A stretch of 64,000 nt of DNA from positions 1-64,000 of the forward strand of contig NC_013746.1 in NCBI RefSeq assembly GCF_000025325.1, given 5' to 3'. The notes beneath the pieces were generated by a model. That model made no database searches. It had not been told where the DNA came from and worked only from the letters and a program-made list of their open reading frames with translations. This DNA comes from Haloterrigena turkmenica DSM 5511. Lineage in GTDB: Archaea; Halobacteriota; Halobacteria; Halobacteriales; Natrialbaceae. The position numbers were made by a program, and so were the translations under genes. Positions 8,172 through 17,292 of this stretch are shown piece after piece. The first letter of the stretch is position 1. Each line of letters begins with the position of its first letter.

Positions 8172-8465
8172 GTGACTAGCGATCAAGACCAGACCTCGGG
8201 CGGAGCCCGGACGTATACAGATGAACAGTTTCTCGAATGGATTCCCGAGGAACGCAGTCAGCACATAGCGACGTCTCTCATCAAACGGCGTGTAGAGTGT
8301 ACGTTCAACACCGTCAATCGCCGAGTGGCCGCACTTGCCGACGAGGAGGGAACCGACTGTGTAGACCTAGAGTCGAAGGAGGTAGTTAGCCCTGAGACTG
8401 TCGATGGGAGCAGTCGACCGATGTTTGGTTTCGGAAACGCACTGGCCGAAGTCCTCGAGGAATAG
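8172..8465 (+). CDS. Small hypothetical protein (97 aa) with GTG start
   Basis: I prefer the GTG at 8172 (VTSDQDQTSGGARTYTDEQF) to the ATG at 8121, because GGAGG at 8157-8161 sits ten bases upstream and the residues before it are basic and unlike the rest. The protein contains FLEWIPEERSQHIATSLIKR followed by VECTFNTVNRRVAALADEEG, which look like two helices of a small helix-turn-helix. I do not recognise a family. The SD makes a real, leadered gene likely. Confidence 0.6.
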   Translation: MTSDQDQTSGGARTYTDEQFLEWIPEERSQHIATSLIKRRVECTFNTVNRRVAALADEEGTDCVDLESKEVVSPETVDGSSRPMFGFGNALAEVLEE

Positions 8466-8603
8466 CCTGCTGTCCAGTCTGTAAAAACAACTACCCCATA
8501 GCACACCATGGGGTTATCAGAAAACGTCGAGAGAGCGGCTATCGCCCCACTCGAGAAACAAACACTTAGCCCATAGGGGAAGCCTCTTCCAATATCTGAA
8601 AGT

Positions 8604-9205
8604 ATGAGCACTAAGAAATCCGGTGGACAATACTCGGGGATATGCGGGGCCACGAACAACCGAGGGGAGCCGTGCAAACTCCCTGTCGGGAGGGAACGCC
8701 TGGTTCACAGAAAGGGCGCTGTAAGTTCCACGGTGGCTCGAGCACAAGATTGTCCGATATCTCGCACCTGGAGGACGACAACTTTGCCGAGGTCAATCCC
8801 GGCGGGGACGCTCCGATCGGTAACGACAACTCGGCCACGCACAACGGTTGGTCCGACCCGGACAAGTACTATGATCGGCTCGAGGGCAAGGCGAACGAGT
8901 ACGTCGATGAGCTGGCAGAGTCCTACATCAAAGAGTCCAAAGCCGACCTACCAGAGGACGAGAGACGGAAGAAGGCCCGCCGACTAGCGACGTATCATCT
9001 ACAGTGGGATAGTGCGGCGGCTGATACCCTCGAGCGTGGCGTTGTACTTGAAGAGGAGATCGAACACGAGGGAGAGACGTATATAATCTCGAAGATCAAC
9101 CCGGCTTTTGAAGCCGATAATCGGATCAACAGCAAGCAGATGAAGCTCATGCGGGAACTCCGGGTCTACAACTCTCCAGATGGACTCTCGTGGACCGAAC
9201 AATAG
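8604..9205 (+). pseudogene. Terminase-small-subunit-like HGG-motif protein with a one-base frameshift
   Basis: The frame from ATG 8604 gives SGICGATNNRGEPCKLPVG; the next frame continues GTPGSQKGRCKFHGG and then HNGWSDPDKYYDRLEGKANE, KSKADLPEDERRKKARRLA and VYNSPDGLSWTEQ to a stop at 9203-9205. Together this is the C-G-A-T...C-K...C-K-F-H-G-G family found in haloarchaeal proviruses, in which the Cys/His cluster precedes a helical terminase-small-subunit-like region. One extra G in GGGAGGG near 8690 would restore a protein of about 200 residues. It may be a true frameshift or a sequencing error; no other virus genes are nearby. Confidence 0.7.
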
Positions 9206-9294
9206 GAAGACAGTGATAACCTCCACCGAATCGCTAGACCATTCACCGATTGTTGGGTGATGTTTTATTCGGCTGGCAAGCGTTATGGTCCATG

Positions 9295-9438
9295 ATGCCC
9301 CGAACAATCGAACTCGACGACGACCTCGCCGAACGGATAGAGGGCCACCTCGAGGATGGCGAGACCATCGAGGAGTACATCGCGGAACTGGTCGCGATCT
9401 ACGAACAGGAAGGGAGGTTCCTGCAGGAAGGGGCGTAG
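9295..9438 (+). CDS. DUF7557-type small antitoxin-like protein (47 aa)
   Basis: The sequence MPRTIELDDDLAERIEGHLE then DGETIEEYIAELVAIYEQEG is a ribbon-helix-helix-like start plus a helix ending in E.EG.FL.EG, the signature of the haloarchaeal DUF7557 family. Homology begins at the second of two adjacent ATGs (9292 and 9295), so either may be used. Such proteins often sit beside toxins or IS elements. No partner toxin lies directly downstream. Confidence 0.75.
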   Translation: MPRTIELDDDLAERIEGHLEDGETIEEYIAELVAIYEQEGRFLQEGA

Positions 9439-10217
9439 GTCGGGGCTCTCGCGGGGGGCTGATCACCCAGTTGTGACTGTGGAGTTTGAGAACCAGGGCA
9501 GAACGACTCCCTGCTATATCTCTACCTTCTGTCCAGAATCATTTAAAGAGAAAATCCGGTTCCGGTGTCCTTTTCCCGATCCTACTGAAAGTCACAGTTG
9601 TCAGAGGCACGCTGGTCACTATCAGCGTATTCTCCCCTTGGCCGATCGGCCGGCTTTGTATATCCAGATTGTATAGATACAATTTCGAGGGCTAATTGCC
9701 CGAGTTTCGACTACCAATTGTAGAACGCCGGCGAGAACAACTCCCTGCGATAGCTCTATCTTATGACCAGAACCACTTAAGAACGACTGGGTCGAATCCA
9801 TCGCAGGAAATACCTCTATGCATTATTTGGGGCTTCTTACTGCTGTTCACGGAGACTAAACAGTATTAGGGTTTTTGAGAATGGGGGGGAGTGGTGACAC
9901 TCGCGGCCCTGTCGCAGATCAAGGTGCAACGCTGGGGGTGGCGCGTTGCACCGCAGAGGCTCATTCCTATCAGCGAGCCGCGAGTGTGGTAGATGCTACC
10001 ACACCCTGGCATATAAACTACTCTGAACTAACTCCCAGTTGTCTCATCAATTCTACTATTCGAGGATAGTAGTGACTAAGATTGGTACAACTCTCAAACT
10101 CGAGAACCCAAAAGACGACTTACTCACACTCGAGATCATGCGAGGAATGCGTTGGCACGGACGATCCGACACTACCGGGACCGACTCGAGGCACTCGATC
10201 TCCTCAAGCGTCTCATC
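9439..10217. repeat. Gene-free stretch containing a diverged direct repeat
   Basis: Two copies of a segment of about 50 bases lie at about 9499-9550 and 9733-9785. Both contain AGAAC(G/A)ACTCCCTGC and continue through CTCTA.CTT.TG(T/A)CCAGAA to CACTTAA-like ends. They are 234 bases apart in the same orientation. No gene is supported between or after them. Confidence 0.5.
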
Positions 10218-10327
10218 TGCTTCATCAAATTCCGTCGTATAGCACTCGCTGAGCAGGTCTGCGAGTATCATCCCAAACTAACTCCACGACCTGCTCGCTT
10301 CTCAAACCACGCTAACTAGACGGTGCC
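10218..10327 (-). mobile_element. Solo end of the IS6-group element found at 57908-58649
   Basis: The minus strand encodes MILADLLSECYTTEFDEA, the first 18 residues of the transposase at 57916-58593. The ATG-to-end distance is the same (56 bases), and the same terminal inverted repeat, GCTAACTAGACGGTGCC, sits at 10311-10327. Homology stops after FDEA. It is one end of an element whose remainder has been lost. Confidence 0.8.
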
Positions 10328-10847
10328 ACTTACAATCATGTGACAATATATCATACTGTCGGGGCAGTGCACGTTATCGGCCTCTGTCCCGACAACCGGC
10401 TGCTGAGATCGGCCGAAGCTCCCATTTCGCCATCTCTCAGGAGCCGGTTTTCTAGAAACCAGCCCGAAGGCTGATTGGAGAGAGGAGAAATCGGCTATCA
10501 TAGTGGTGTGACTGGTGAGGTTTGCGAGGGGATCTGATGGCTGGGATTAATGGCTGTACGTATTGGAGTTGGAGCCAACGCCGTCTCAAAATGGAGGAGT
10601 TGACCGATTCTGACACGCTGCGAGCGTGGGATGTATAGTGTCGCCGGGGGATCATTATTCCGGGGTACGCGGCAGAGATCGCTGAATTGCGTCAACTCCA
10701 GCGGGAATGGGAACGAGAAGACGAACCGTTGCGATAACAATGTCACGGATACCTTTCAGCTTGGAGAGCTGCCATTCCACAAGTTCGCGCGGAGTAATCA
10801 GCGGTAGCGGAGGAGGAGAACGGCTAACTACAGCCACAGGGTGATAG
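10328..10847. other. Gene-free stretch with a possible coding relic
   Basis: A plus-strand frame ends YAAEIAELRQLQREWEREDE and stops near 10738. It is preceded by a stop and has no start, so it looks like the helical tail of a lost gene. Nothing else is supportable. Confidence 0.3.
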
Positions 10848-11240
10848 CTACGCCAGATCCCATTCGGAGATGTAGTCGAGGAGAGCCTCCAGTCGCTTAT
10901 CTGGCCAGTAACGCAGTTCTTGGGAGCGTGCATCGTACTCAACAATCCCTGCATCGGTGAGTTTCGGGAGGTGGATATGATGGACCGTCATCTCGAGCTG
11001 ATCGCGTCCTGGCCGTGTGCCAGTTCGCTGGGCCTCTTGATCCATGAGATGGGTGATGAGTTCGGTGACGGTTGCGGTCTTCTCGGGATCATCGCGAAGG
11101 ACGTGCAGCATATCGCGGCGCTGATTCGATGCTAACAGCTCGAATACGGCGTCGACTGAGAGAGTAGCGCTGAGAACGTCGGATTCGGGTTCTTGCGGTT
11201 CTGGCTGGTCAGCGGTGTTGTTTCCGTCATTGTTTGCCAT
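10848..11240 (-). CDS. DUF7344-type winged-helix regulator (130 aa)
   Basis: After an acidic N-terminal tail of about 25 residues, the protein reads AVFELLASNQRRDMLHVLRD, then TVTELITHLMDQEAQ, and LEMTVHHIHLPKLTDAGIVE followed by YDARSQELRY. This is the standard DUF7344 winged helix: first helix with QRR, recognition helix with H.HLPKL..AG.(V/I)EYD, and wing. There is no effector domain. Related proteins occur at 13678, 23591, 27557 and 35181. A role as a small transcription factor is inferred from the family. Confidence 0.9.
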   Translation of the reverse strand: MANNDGNNTADQPEPQEPESDVLSATLSVDAVFELLASNQRRDMLHVLRDDPEKTATVTELITHLMDQEAQRTGTRPGRDQLEMTVHHIHLPKLTDAGIVEYDARSQELRYWPDKRLEALLDYISEWDLA

Positions 11241-11369
11241 TGTCTATCATTAGGGGGCGCTGACTATGTGAACATTTGGCAAGAAATGTCACGCAACTCG
11301 AGGATTGCTATTAGGTACTGCGTCTCTCAGTGACGCAGCTACTCTGACGCAAGTGCTGGTACTGCCTGG

Positions 11370-11543
11370 CTATTTGCGCTGTGACTCGAGTCGTGCGGTT
11401 GTTTCTATTGTCTTCTGAAGTTCAATGATCGATCGATCCAAGTTCAGCGGTTCGGGGAGTTGATCGGCTACGTTGTGGACGTCCCTGAGGAGCACTTTGA
11501 GTTGCTGTTCTGTAGGGTTCTCGACTGTGTCTGTGTCACTCAT
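11370..11543 (-). CDS. Small helical protein (57 aa), paralogue of the relic at 29841-30014
   Basis: Starting at MSDTDTVENPTEQQLKVLLR, it continues with VHNVADQLPEPLNLDRSIIE and ends in a second helix, LQKTIETTARLES. An ATG seven codons upstream exists, but the paralogue at 29841-30014 starts at the equivalent of this one (MSSDTNSSSS) and shares LPE.LN...(S/T)I.EL..TIET. The two predicted helices joined by a short turn resemble a small dimeric coiled coil. Function unknown. Confidence 0.65.
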   Translation of the reverse strand: MSDTDTVENPTEQQLKVLLRDVHNVADQLPEPLNLDRSIIELQKTIETTARLESQRK

Positions 11544-11644
11544 GGTGGCCTCCGGTACTCCCACACCATCCTGCTAACCATGAAACAGTGGTGTTGGCTA
11601 GCTAGAATTCGATGTCGACATCCGATTCAGATTTTGGGAGTTTA

Positions 11645-12300
11645 TTACGCAGGAGTAACACTCCTACCGCACCTCGAGAGACCGCTTCGTGTGCTTGGTA
11701 ATTCGAGACGATGAAGGGCCATCAAACTTACAACAGATTGCTGGTATTCGTTACTCGACGGGATACAGATCTCTGTCGTTGCCGACAGCTTTCGTCCGAT
11801 ATGGGACATCACAATCGGACACTCCCGTCGCCGTAACCGTTCCAACATCACCTCATGACATCCCGTACATAGTGTGACAAGGTTTGATATTCGGTGAGTC
11901 GACCGGGCTACTGCTCTCGGAACAATATGAGACACTTCGAGTTCCGTCATCCACTGCACTATTTCGCCCTTCGAGGGGAGTTCGGTCGGGTCGCCCATTG
12001 TTCCGCTCATGTCTCTCATTGTCTCTTCGTTCGCTTTTGGCCGCGCTTCGAGTTCGAAGTAGGTACGCAACTCGTCAGGATTCTCGACGAATGGAACGAT
12101 GCACTCACGCACGTACAGCAACACCTCGTGGAACGCTCGAGCGAGGTGTTCCAAGTGCCTGACTGTCACCTCGTGGCGTTGCTACTGTCTTCAGCAACGT
12201 CTCGGACGGCTTGCTCGAGGCGATCGGTAGTGTGGTGGGCAAGCTCATCGTAGAGGAGTCGGCGGGCAATCCGGTCCCACTCTGCGGCGTTCTCAGACAT
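11645..12300 (-). pseudogene. Conserved haloarchaeal protein broken by a frameshift, with an HNH-like tail
   Basis: The first frame starts MSENAAEWDRIARRLLYDEL at 12300 and stops after EDSSNATR. The next frame continues HLARAFHEVLLYVRECIVPF, YFELEARPKANEETMRDMSG, PTELPSKGEIVQWMTELEVS and runs directly into HIVPRAVARSTHRISNLVTL then CTGCHEVMLERL. The last part resembles the end of an HNH nuclease (H-I-V-P-R...N-L-V-T-L-C..CH), probably fused by recombination. One extra C near 12184 (GCCAC to GCCCAC) would join the first two parts. The gene follows the zinc-finger frame at 12301 without a gap. Confidence 0.55.
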
Positions 12301-12461
12301 CTAATCCGCTCCCGTCGCGGGTAGTCGCTTCGACACCGGCGCCGTGGAACAGTGCGGTCTGATCCGGCAGTTGCTACAAACGTGTAGCGTCCCGTTGTTG
12401 GCCGCAAAGACACGGTGATAGGCTTCCGTCATGTGGGCGTCGCAATTGTCACAGGGGGCAT
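12301..12461 (-). pseudogene. DUF7563-type zinc-ribbon protein, frameshifted at its third codon
   Basis: The body reads CDNCDAHMTEAYHRVFAANN then GTLHVCSNCR, the two-knuckle (CxxC...CxxC) pattern of haloarchaeal DUF7563 proteins. The only nearby ATG (12459-12461, ATGCCCCCTGTGAC) is out of frame by one base; six C residues instead of five would give MPPCDNCDAH. Upstream it touches the stop of another zinc-finger frame (12464-12672), and downstream it touches 12300. The three look like one operon. Confidence 0.55.
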
Positions 12462-12463
12462 GA

Positions 12464-12672
12464 TTAGTTGTCTTCGAACCGGTAGCCGTCCCGATGAGAG
12501 CCGTGTTCTCGGTCGATGTCTTCGAGCACTTCGCGGTCACAATCACGGCACCGGATATACTTCGTGCCGGTGAGATCGCCGTGCCTGTCGTATTTCGGAC
12601 GGGGTCTTCCCAGACGTCGGTCGTTTCACTAACTTCGCAATTGCCTTGAACCGTGGATTCGTATACAGACAT
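12464..12672 (-). pseudogene. Small zinc-finger protein with a one-base frameshift
   Basis: From ATG 12672 the frame reads MSVYESTVQGNCEVSETTDV and WEDP. The next frame gives RPKYDRHGDLTGTKYIRCRD then CDREVLEDIDREHGSHRDGY and stops with TAA at 12464-12466. Combined, it is a haloarchaeal small protein with a Cys-x2-Cys knuckle (RCRDC) and a basic, His-containing tail. One extra C in GACCCCGTCCG near 12600 restores the frame. The TAATCATG overlap with the next gene supports an operon. Confidence 0.55.
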
Positions 12673-12792
12673 GGGTTTGTTCTCTAGCTTTGAGACAACC
12701 CGGACTCGGGTGGTCCAAGCACCCGGGCTTCCTTCCATCCTACTCACTGAATCCGAGCGAGAAACGATCCAAAATCCAGAGTCCAACGACAA

Positions 12793-13429
12793 CCCCTACG
12801 TAGCCGTCTCTTGAGTTCGGTTTAAGATTGAGGACGAACTACCGGAGGACATCGAAATACTCCGTGAGCACCGACCGGATCTACTCGAGGAACTGCAGGA
12901 GGTAGTCTGCAAAGCTGATAATGATGGAGGACTTAGTAACAGCGACTGTCCGCGGTGTTGGGTAACGGCGTCGTGGAACGGGGAGCTGTGTAAGAATTTA
13001 GCTATACCGACGCTGGGCGTCTGTCATGAGTACATAGATCATATGTAGACGACGAGAGCGATACGGTCCAGCTTGCCGAAGAGGGGGAGTGGAAGTCCTA
13101 AACGCGGGGACCGATGAGTGTGAGATTCCAGAGAACGAAACGACTGCTCGACCGCTTATCTGCCACCGGAAGACAGGTGAGAGCGACAGAGAATATTGGT
13201 CAATTCTAGTGAATTCGTCCGTAAGAGTGGCTATACTCTGATTGAGAAACAAACACAAAGCTCACAAGGGCACTGTCTAGTTCCGCGCTTCTGATGTAGA
13301 ATGGTGTTTCAGCGCCTGTTGCAGCAATATCGTATGATACCGGATCATCACTTCTTCTGAGGCATTTGCTGAAGCAGTCGACTGTTCGCCGCTCGTGGAA
13401 CAGGATCTAGTTATATCAGATCACATATA
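12793..13429. other. Gene-free stretch with a coding relic and a lone IS end
   Basis: A plus-strand frame at about 12829-13044 contains DELPEDIEILREHRPDLLEE and CPRCWVTASW but has no start, and looks like a relic. GGCACTGTCTAGTT at 13269-13282 matches the left terminal repeat of the IS6 element at 57908, without adjoining transposase sequence. Nothing else is supportable. Confidence 0.4.
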
Positions 13430-13464
13430 GTGGTTTCACAACCGATTCCGTCACTTCGTCATCG

Positions 13465-13674
13465 TCCTGTCTTGCGGTTTTCCGTATCTAGACAGTGCTC
13501 TGCTAAGAGAAGTGCATCCAGCGCGTCTGAATCGGTTGCTTCTGTGAGAGGAGGAAGGTCCAAGGAAGAACAGTCTTCCAGAACAGCAATCACAGACCAG
13601 ACCCCCGCACTTGGGTTCTCATCAGCTCCCAGTGTGTATTGGTGCGTCGTTTATGAGTTGTCGGTATTATTCAT
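13465..13674 (-). pseudogene. Broken HalOD1 output-domain gene
   Basis: The frame from ATG 13674 reads MNNTDNS, hits a stop, then continues GVWSVIAVLEDCSSLDLPPL and ATDSDALDALLLAEH. That is the HalOD1 helix, LPPL turn and DSDAL helix (compare the gene at 7740). The closing beta strands are replaced by out-of-frame sequence. It begins four bases after the stop of the DUF7344 gene at 13678-14838, so the two probably formed a regulator/HalOD1 operon. Confidence 0.6.
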
Positions 13675-13677
13675 TTC

Positions 13678-14838
13678 TTAGAATGGGATTTGCTCGAGGA
13701 AATCTTCGCTCTGTGCATCGAGGTGGTCTAATCTGGAGCCAAGCATCTCCCGGACTAACATAACAAGCGCATTGTTCTCACCATTGCCGGTAATCGCGGT
13801 CTCAGTTTGAATCCCATGCTCGTTCTGCTTGCTGAGAGTGCCGAGCATGATGGCTTCTCGATCGGCAAACAGCAGACGGCCCACCTTTTCGCGTTCGGGA
13901 GGCATATTCATCCAGTCTCGCCGGGGTTCCCAGAGTGTCGCCTCGGGAAGTTCTTCGCGGACGCAATCGCGGATCGCCTTCGTTTGCGTCCCAATATACA
14001 CCTCAACACCACGATCGATGGCGTCTTGCAGACACTGCAGACACGTCTCTTCAATAAGGTCTTCGTCGGTATACATGAGAAACAGTTCTTCATCAGCATA
14101 ATTACAGAGCGCTCGACAGCGTTCGATCACATTAGCACGGCCGTCAATCCGCCAGATGTCTTGCGATGGCTCAGCAACTGAAAAAATTGCCCGCGGTGTC
14201 TCAGTGAGGGGAAGATTAAACCAGTCATTTTCTTCTAAGACAGGATGACTCCGATAGCTGACAGCGCCACTCCGAGCGTCGTATTCGATCAGCCCAGCCG
14301 TCACAAGTTTTGGGAGGTGAACGTGATGCAGGTCAGCACAGATGGCATCGATAGTCGCGGAATCAAGAGTCTCCTCCTTATCTACCTCATGGGCAGCAAG
14401 TTCCCTCGCGAGTGCAACACGCGACAATGGGTTGTCATAGTCAGTAAGGACAGAGAGCACGAGTCGCCGCCGCTTATACATGAGATTAGCGAGGACATCA
14501 TCCCACCCATTCCAGTCTGTTTCAATAACACGTGTGAACGTCGGATTCTGTAATACCGGATGATTGGATGTTATGACGGTTTCAGCCTCTCTTTCCCAGT
14601 TAATCAGACCCGCTGTCTCGAGAACCGGAAACTGGCTCTGTTTGAGATCAATCCGGCAGGTCTGCATTTCATCTTCAGTGACGTCTACTAGCCGCTTTTC
14701 TTGCTCTTCAGCGATGAGGTGGATCGCTACTTCTTCGTCGGAGACTGGTGCAGTCCGATTCTGGAGAAGATTAAGTACAGTGCGACGGCGCCTGTTGCTC
14801 AAGCACTGGAGGATCTCATTTATTTGTCTCTCTGACAT
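13678..14838 (-). CDS. Two-winged-helix DUF7344 regulator with a TrmB/PLD-like C-terminal domain (386 aa)
   Basis: I chose the ATG at 14838 (MSERQINEILQCLSNRRRRT), since DUF7344 homology starts there; the frame is open for 33 more codons upstream. The first DUF7344-like unit spans about residues 1-90 and the second about 115-215 (MYKRRRLVLSVLTDYDNPLS, then HHVHLPKLVTAGLIEYDARS). From about 245 onward comes an alpha/beta domain with ANVIERCRALCNYADEELFL, CLQDAIDRGVEVYIGTQTKA and GRLLFADREAIMLGTL. This resembles the phospholipase-D-like effector domain of TrmB-type regulators. It is likely a ligand-responsive transcription factor. A broken HalOD1 gene follows directly. Confidence 0.82.
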   Translation of the reverse strand: MSERQINEILQCLSNRRRRTVLNLLQNRTAPVSDEEVAIHLIAEEQEKRLVDVTEDEMQTCRIDLKQSQFPVLETAGLINWEREAETVITSNHPVLQNPTFTRVIETDWNGWDDVLANLMYKRRRLVLSVLTDYDNPLSRVALARELAAHEVDKEETLDSATIDAICADLHHVHLPKLVTAGLIEYDARSGAVSYRSHPVLEENDWFNLPLTETPRAIFSVAEPSQDIWRIDGRANVIERCRALCNYADEELFLMYTDEDLIEETCLQCLQDAIDRGVEVYIGTQTKAIRDCVREELPEATLWEPRRDWMNMPPEREKVGRLLFADREAIMLGTLSKQNEHGIQTETAITGNGENNALVMLVREMLGSRLDHLDAQSEDFLEQIPF

Positions 14839-14937
14839 CGTCTTTGGACTCTCGAAGAAGTGCCTCGTGATAAGACCTACGCCATTAATCACGGCGCGCT
14901 TTAAGTGTGATTTTAATATGCTAACGATATGAGACAA

Positions 14938-15094
14938 TGTCTAGTTATTATTTCGTCACTTCCTCAGCAGGAGTGCAGTCGTTGAGTGCCTGATTCGGCC
15001 GCTGTGTATTGTAATAATGGACAAAGGCGGTGAGTCAGCGTTGGGCGCTGGCTCGCCACCCCATCCACGTCTGGTGGAACTGATCGATCCTCAT
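14938..15094 (-). pseudogene. Tail of a second IS6-type transposase
   Basis: The minus strand reads MRIDQFHQTWMGWRASAQR, an in-frame TGA, then LTAFVHYYNTQRPNQALNDC and TPAEEVTK, ending at a TAA near 14948. This is the C-terminal end of a transposase of the same group as the one at 57916 (FVHYYNTQRPHQSLNGQTPAEV), but clearly a different element. The adjoining TGTCTAGTTATTA resembles a degenerate terminal repeat. Confidence 0.7.
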
Positions 15095-15139
15095 AGCTGC
15101 CGGCTGCGAGTTTCGTGGTGAGATCCTTGTTCGGCGCAG

Positions 15140-16522
15140 TCAGACGTTCTCGATAATTTCTGCAAGGTCGACCAGTTCGAGGTCGTCGCGTTCGGCGGCG
15201 GCCTCACGAACCGACTGCGTGAATCCGCTTCTGGCGAAGAGCACGTACTTCCGCTCCACGTCGCCACTGTTGGGTGCCCATCGAATTTCGTCGGCATGGT
15301 CTTCGAGCGACGCGAGTGCACCGTAGTCAAGTGGCGACGACGTGAACTTGCACTCGCCAGCGACCATCGTCCCATCGTCCGTCAGACCGACGACGTCGAC
15401 CTCGTGTTCCTTGTACCACCACCGACCGATGTCGACGAACGTCTCTGCGGGATACAGTTCGGGAAGTGCATCCTGACAGAGCCTCTCGAACTCTTGGCTC
15501 ACGAAGTCGGCCATCTCTGGTTCGATAACTGTCTCGTAGGCGTCGTCACTGAGGCGCTCGTATCGGTCTTCGTTGCCGTAGACGAACCGGAACCAGAACC
15601 GGAACAGAGGGTCGACGATCCGATATCTCCCCCGTCGTGACTTCGTCTTGTCTTCAGTGATCGGGACTTCACGCTCGACGAGACGAAGCCGTTCTAGCTT
15701 CTGGGCGTACGTCGAAATCTGCTTCCCATCGATGCCGACTGTCCCCGCAATCTCGTTCGCGGTCGTGTTCCCGGCGGCGATCGCTTTCAGGATGGCGAAG
15801 TACCGGTTGGGTTCGGTGAGTTCGGTACGCAGGACGTACTCGGGTTCGTTGTGGAGGAATCCCTGCTGGGAGAGAATCGAGCGCTGGATGACAGTTCCGA
15901 GATCGTGGTCCAGTTCGACGCCGTCGAGGTAGTACGGCGTCCCGCCGAACACGCCCCACGCGAACATCTGTTCCTCCGGGGTGTACGAGTCGGGGAAGAA
16001 CTCGCACGCAGCGTCGAAGTCGAGCTGTCGAAGGTCGATCTTCTCGGTGAACCGGCCGTACAGTGGGCTGTTCCCGAGGAGCGTCGCCTCCTCCATCATA
16101 CTGATCGACGAACCCACGAGTACGAGCGTCGCGGCCGTGTCCTGTATCTCCTGGTCCCACAGCCGCTGGATGACCGACGGGAGGCTCTCGTCTGCGTCGA
16201 TGAGGTACGGGAACTCGTCCAGTACGACGACTGTGTCCTGCTCGGCGAGGTAGCCCAGAAGCGACTCCCACTCCCCTTTGATGCGGTCGACGCTGGGAAA
16301 CGACTCCGACGCGACATCGACGAACTCGTCAAGTTGCACCTGCGACGTTGTCTCGGTCGCCTGGTAGAAGACGGCATCGTCGCGATCGGTCAGTGACTGC
16401 CGAACGAGTTCCGTCTTCCCGAGCCGGCGTCGGCCGAAGATGACGACCATGCCAGCCTCGTCGGACCCATAGCAGTCCCGAAACCGCGAGAGCTCGGTCT
16501 GTCGGTCTATGAATCGGTCCAT
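15140..16522 (-). CDS. Archaeal AAA ATPase with DUF234 nuclease-like C-terminal domain (460 aa)
   Basis: Homology begins at ATG 16522 (MDRFIDRQTELSRFRDCYGS); a TTG start 17 codons upstream is less likely. The Walker A is GRRRLGKT (residues 30-37) and the Walker B is VVVLDEFPYL (Asp102, Glu103). A winged helix with NTTANEIAGTVGIDGKQIST follows, then a tail with HEVDVVG and GECKF, the PD-(D/E)xK-type core of DUF234. Such proteins are common on archaeal mobile DNA; the nuclease-like domain suggests DNA processing or defence, but the substrate is unknown. It stands alone, with a perfect inverted repeat at 16580-16608 just upstream. Confidence 0.9.
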   Translation of the reverse strand: MDRFIDRQTELSRFRDCYGSDEAGMVVIFGRRRLGKTELVRQSLTDRDDAVFYQATETTSQVQLDEFVDVASESFPSVDRIKGEWESLLGYLAEQDTVVVLDEFPYLIDADESLPSVIQRLWDQEIQDTAATLVLVGSSISMMEEATLLGNSPLYGRFTEKIDLRQLDFDAACEFFPDSYTPEEQMFAWGVFGGTPYYLDGVELDHDLGTVIQRSILSQQGFLHNEPEYVLRTELTEPNRYFAILKAIAAGNTTANEIAGTVGIDGKQISTYAQKLERLRLVEREVPITEDKTKSRRGRYRIVDPLFRFWFRFVYGNEDRYERLSDDAYETVIEPEMADFVSQEFERLCQDALPELYPAETFVDIGRWWYKEHEVDVVGLTDDGTMVAGECKFTSSPLDYGALASLEDHADEIRWAPNSGDVERKYVLFARSGFTQSVREAAAERDDLELVDLAEIIENV

Positions 16523-16579
16523 ACTGTCCCATGATCGGACATCAGTATAAGCGTGCCGGATAACCAAACTCAAAATAGG

Positions 16580-16608
16580 CTAATTCAGAATTGGCTATTC
16601 TGAATTAG
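16580..16608. promoter_or_regulatory. Perfect 12-bp inverted repeat upstream of the ATPase gene
   Basis: CTAATTCAGAAT (16580-16591) and ATTCTGAATTAG (16597-16608) are exact reverse complements separated by TGGCT. The site lies about 58 bases before the ATG of the ATPase. It is AT-rich with no T-tract, so an operator for a dimeric regulator fits better than a terminator. The bound protein is unknown. Confidence 0.65.
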
Positions 16609-17292
16609 ACAACCAGATACGTTCGTCCTGCAAGCGGTTGGCGGGACGGTCGGTCGAGGGCTGCCGGCCGCTCGAGTGTCTCTCCACTCATTGCTGTCCC
16701 TCCAGCACTGGGGGTTGGTCATTGGACGCGACAGTAGTTGGTGAGGGTCAGAGAACAGTCGCTTTGAATGGGATGATGTCCACGAGTGACCGCTATGTGG
16801 CGGCCAGCCGTGAGTGGTTGATCCAGATTCGAGATCTGGATTCACCACATCTGAACGATAACTTCAGGAGTTAAAAGACATTTTCAACAGTTAGCAATAT
16901 AGGTGGAGTTTATTTGGATACACATGAAAGTGAGCACGGTCTTCTAGATTCGCGTTCTATCTGCTCGAGATGATCGGTCAGCGGCGGGCAGTACGCGCGC
17001 AGTGGCAATTCGTAGCCAGGGATCGACCGAGATAATCGAGCAGTCGCTAAGTAGATCACTGTACTAGAGAGGCGGGTCATGGATCAATCGCCCAACCATG
17101 ATTCGATGGCTCGCATCTCCCTTACTGCTGCAACGGTCAGTACTCTCCCTGTACTGAACGGCAACTACACGTGCGAACTGAACATGCAAACCAGTTCATT
17201 CAGATATCTGATTATCAGAGATAATCGTTTTACACCGTACCAACCGTTATCTAGCCACGGACTGTAAGTCTCTTCCCCTTCGCGGGAGTCCC
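16609..17292. other. Gene-free stretch
   Basis: About 680 bases with only short frames, such as 16638-16874 on the plus strand, whose end (SDRYVAASREWLIQIRDLDS) could be a relic. No motif, repeat or RNA gene is recognised. Confidence 0.35.

Noticed and set aside
15851-16396. Open frames on both strands inside the ATPase gene
   Set aside because: They are shadows created by high GC at third positions; only the 15140-16522 minus frame has Walker motifs.
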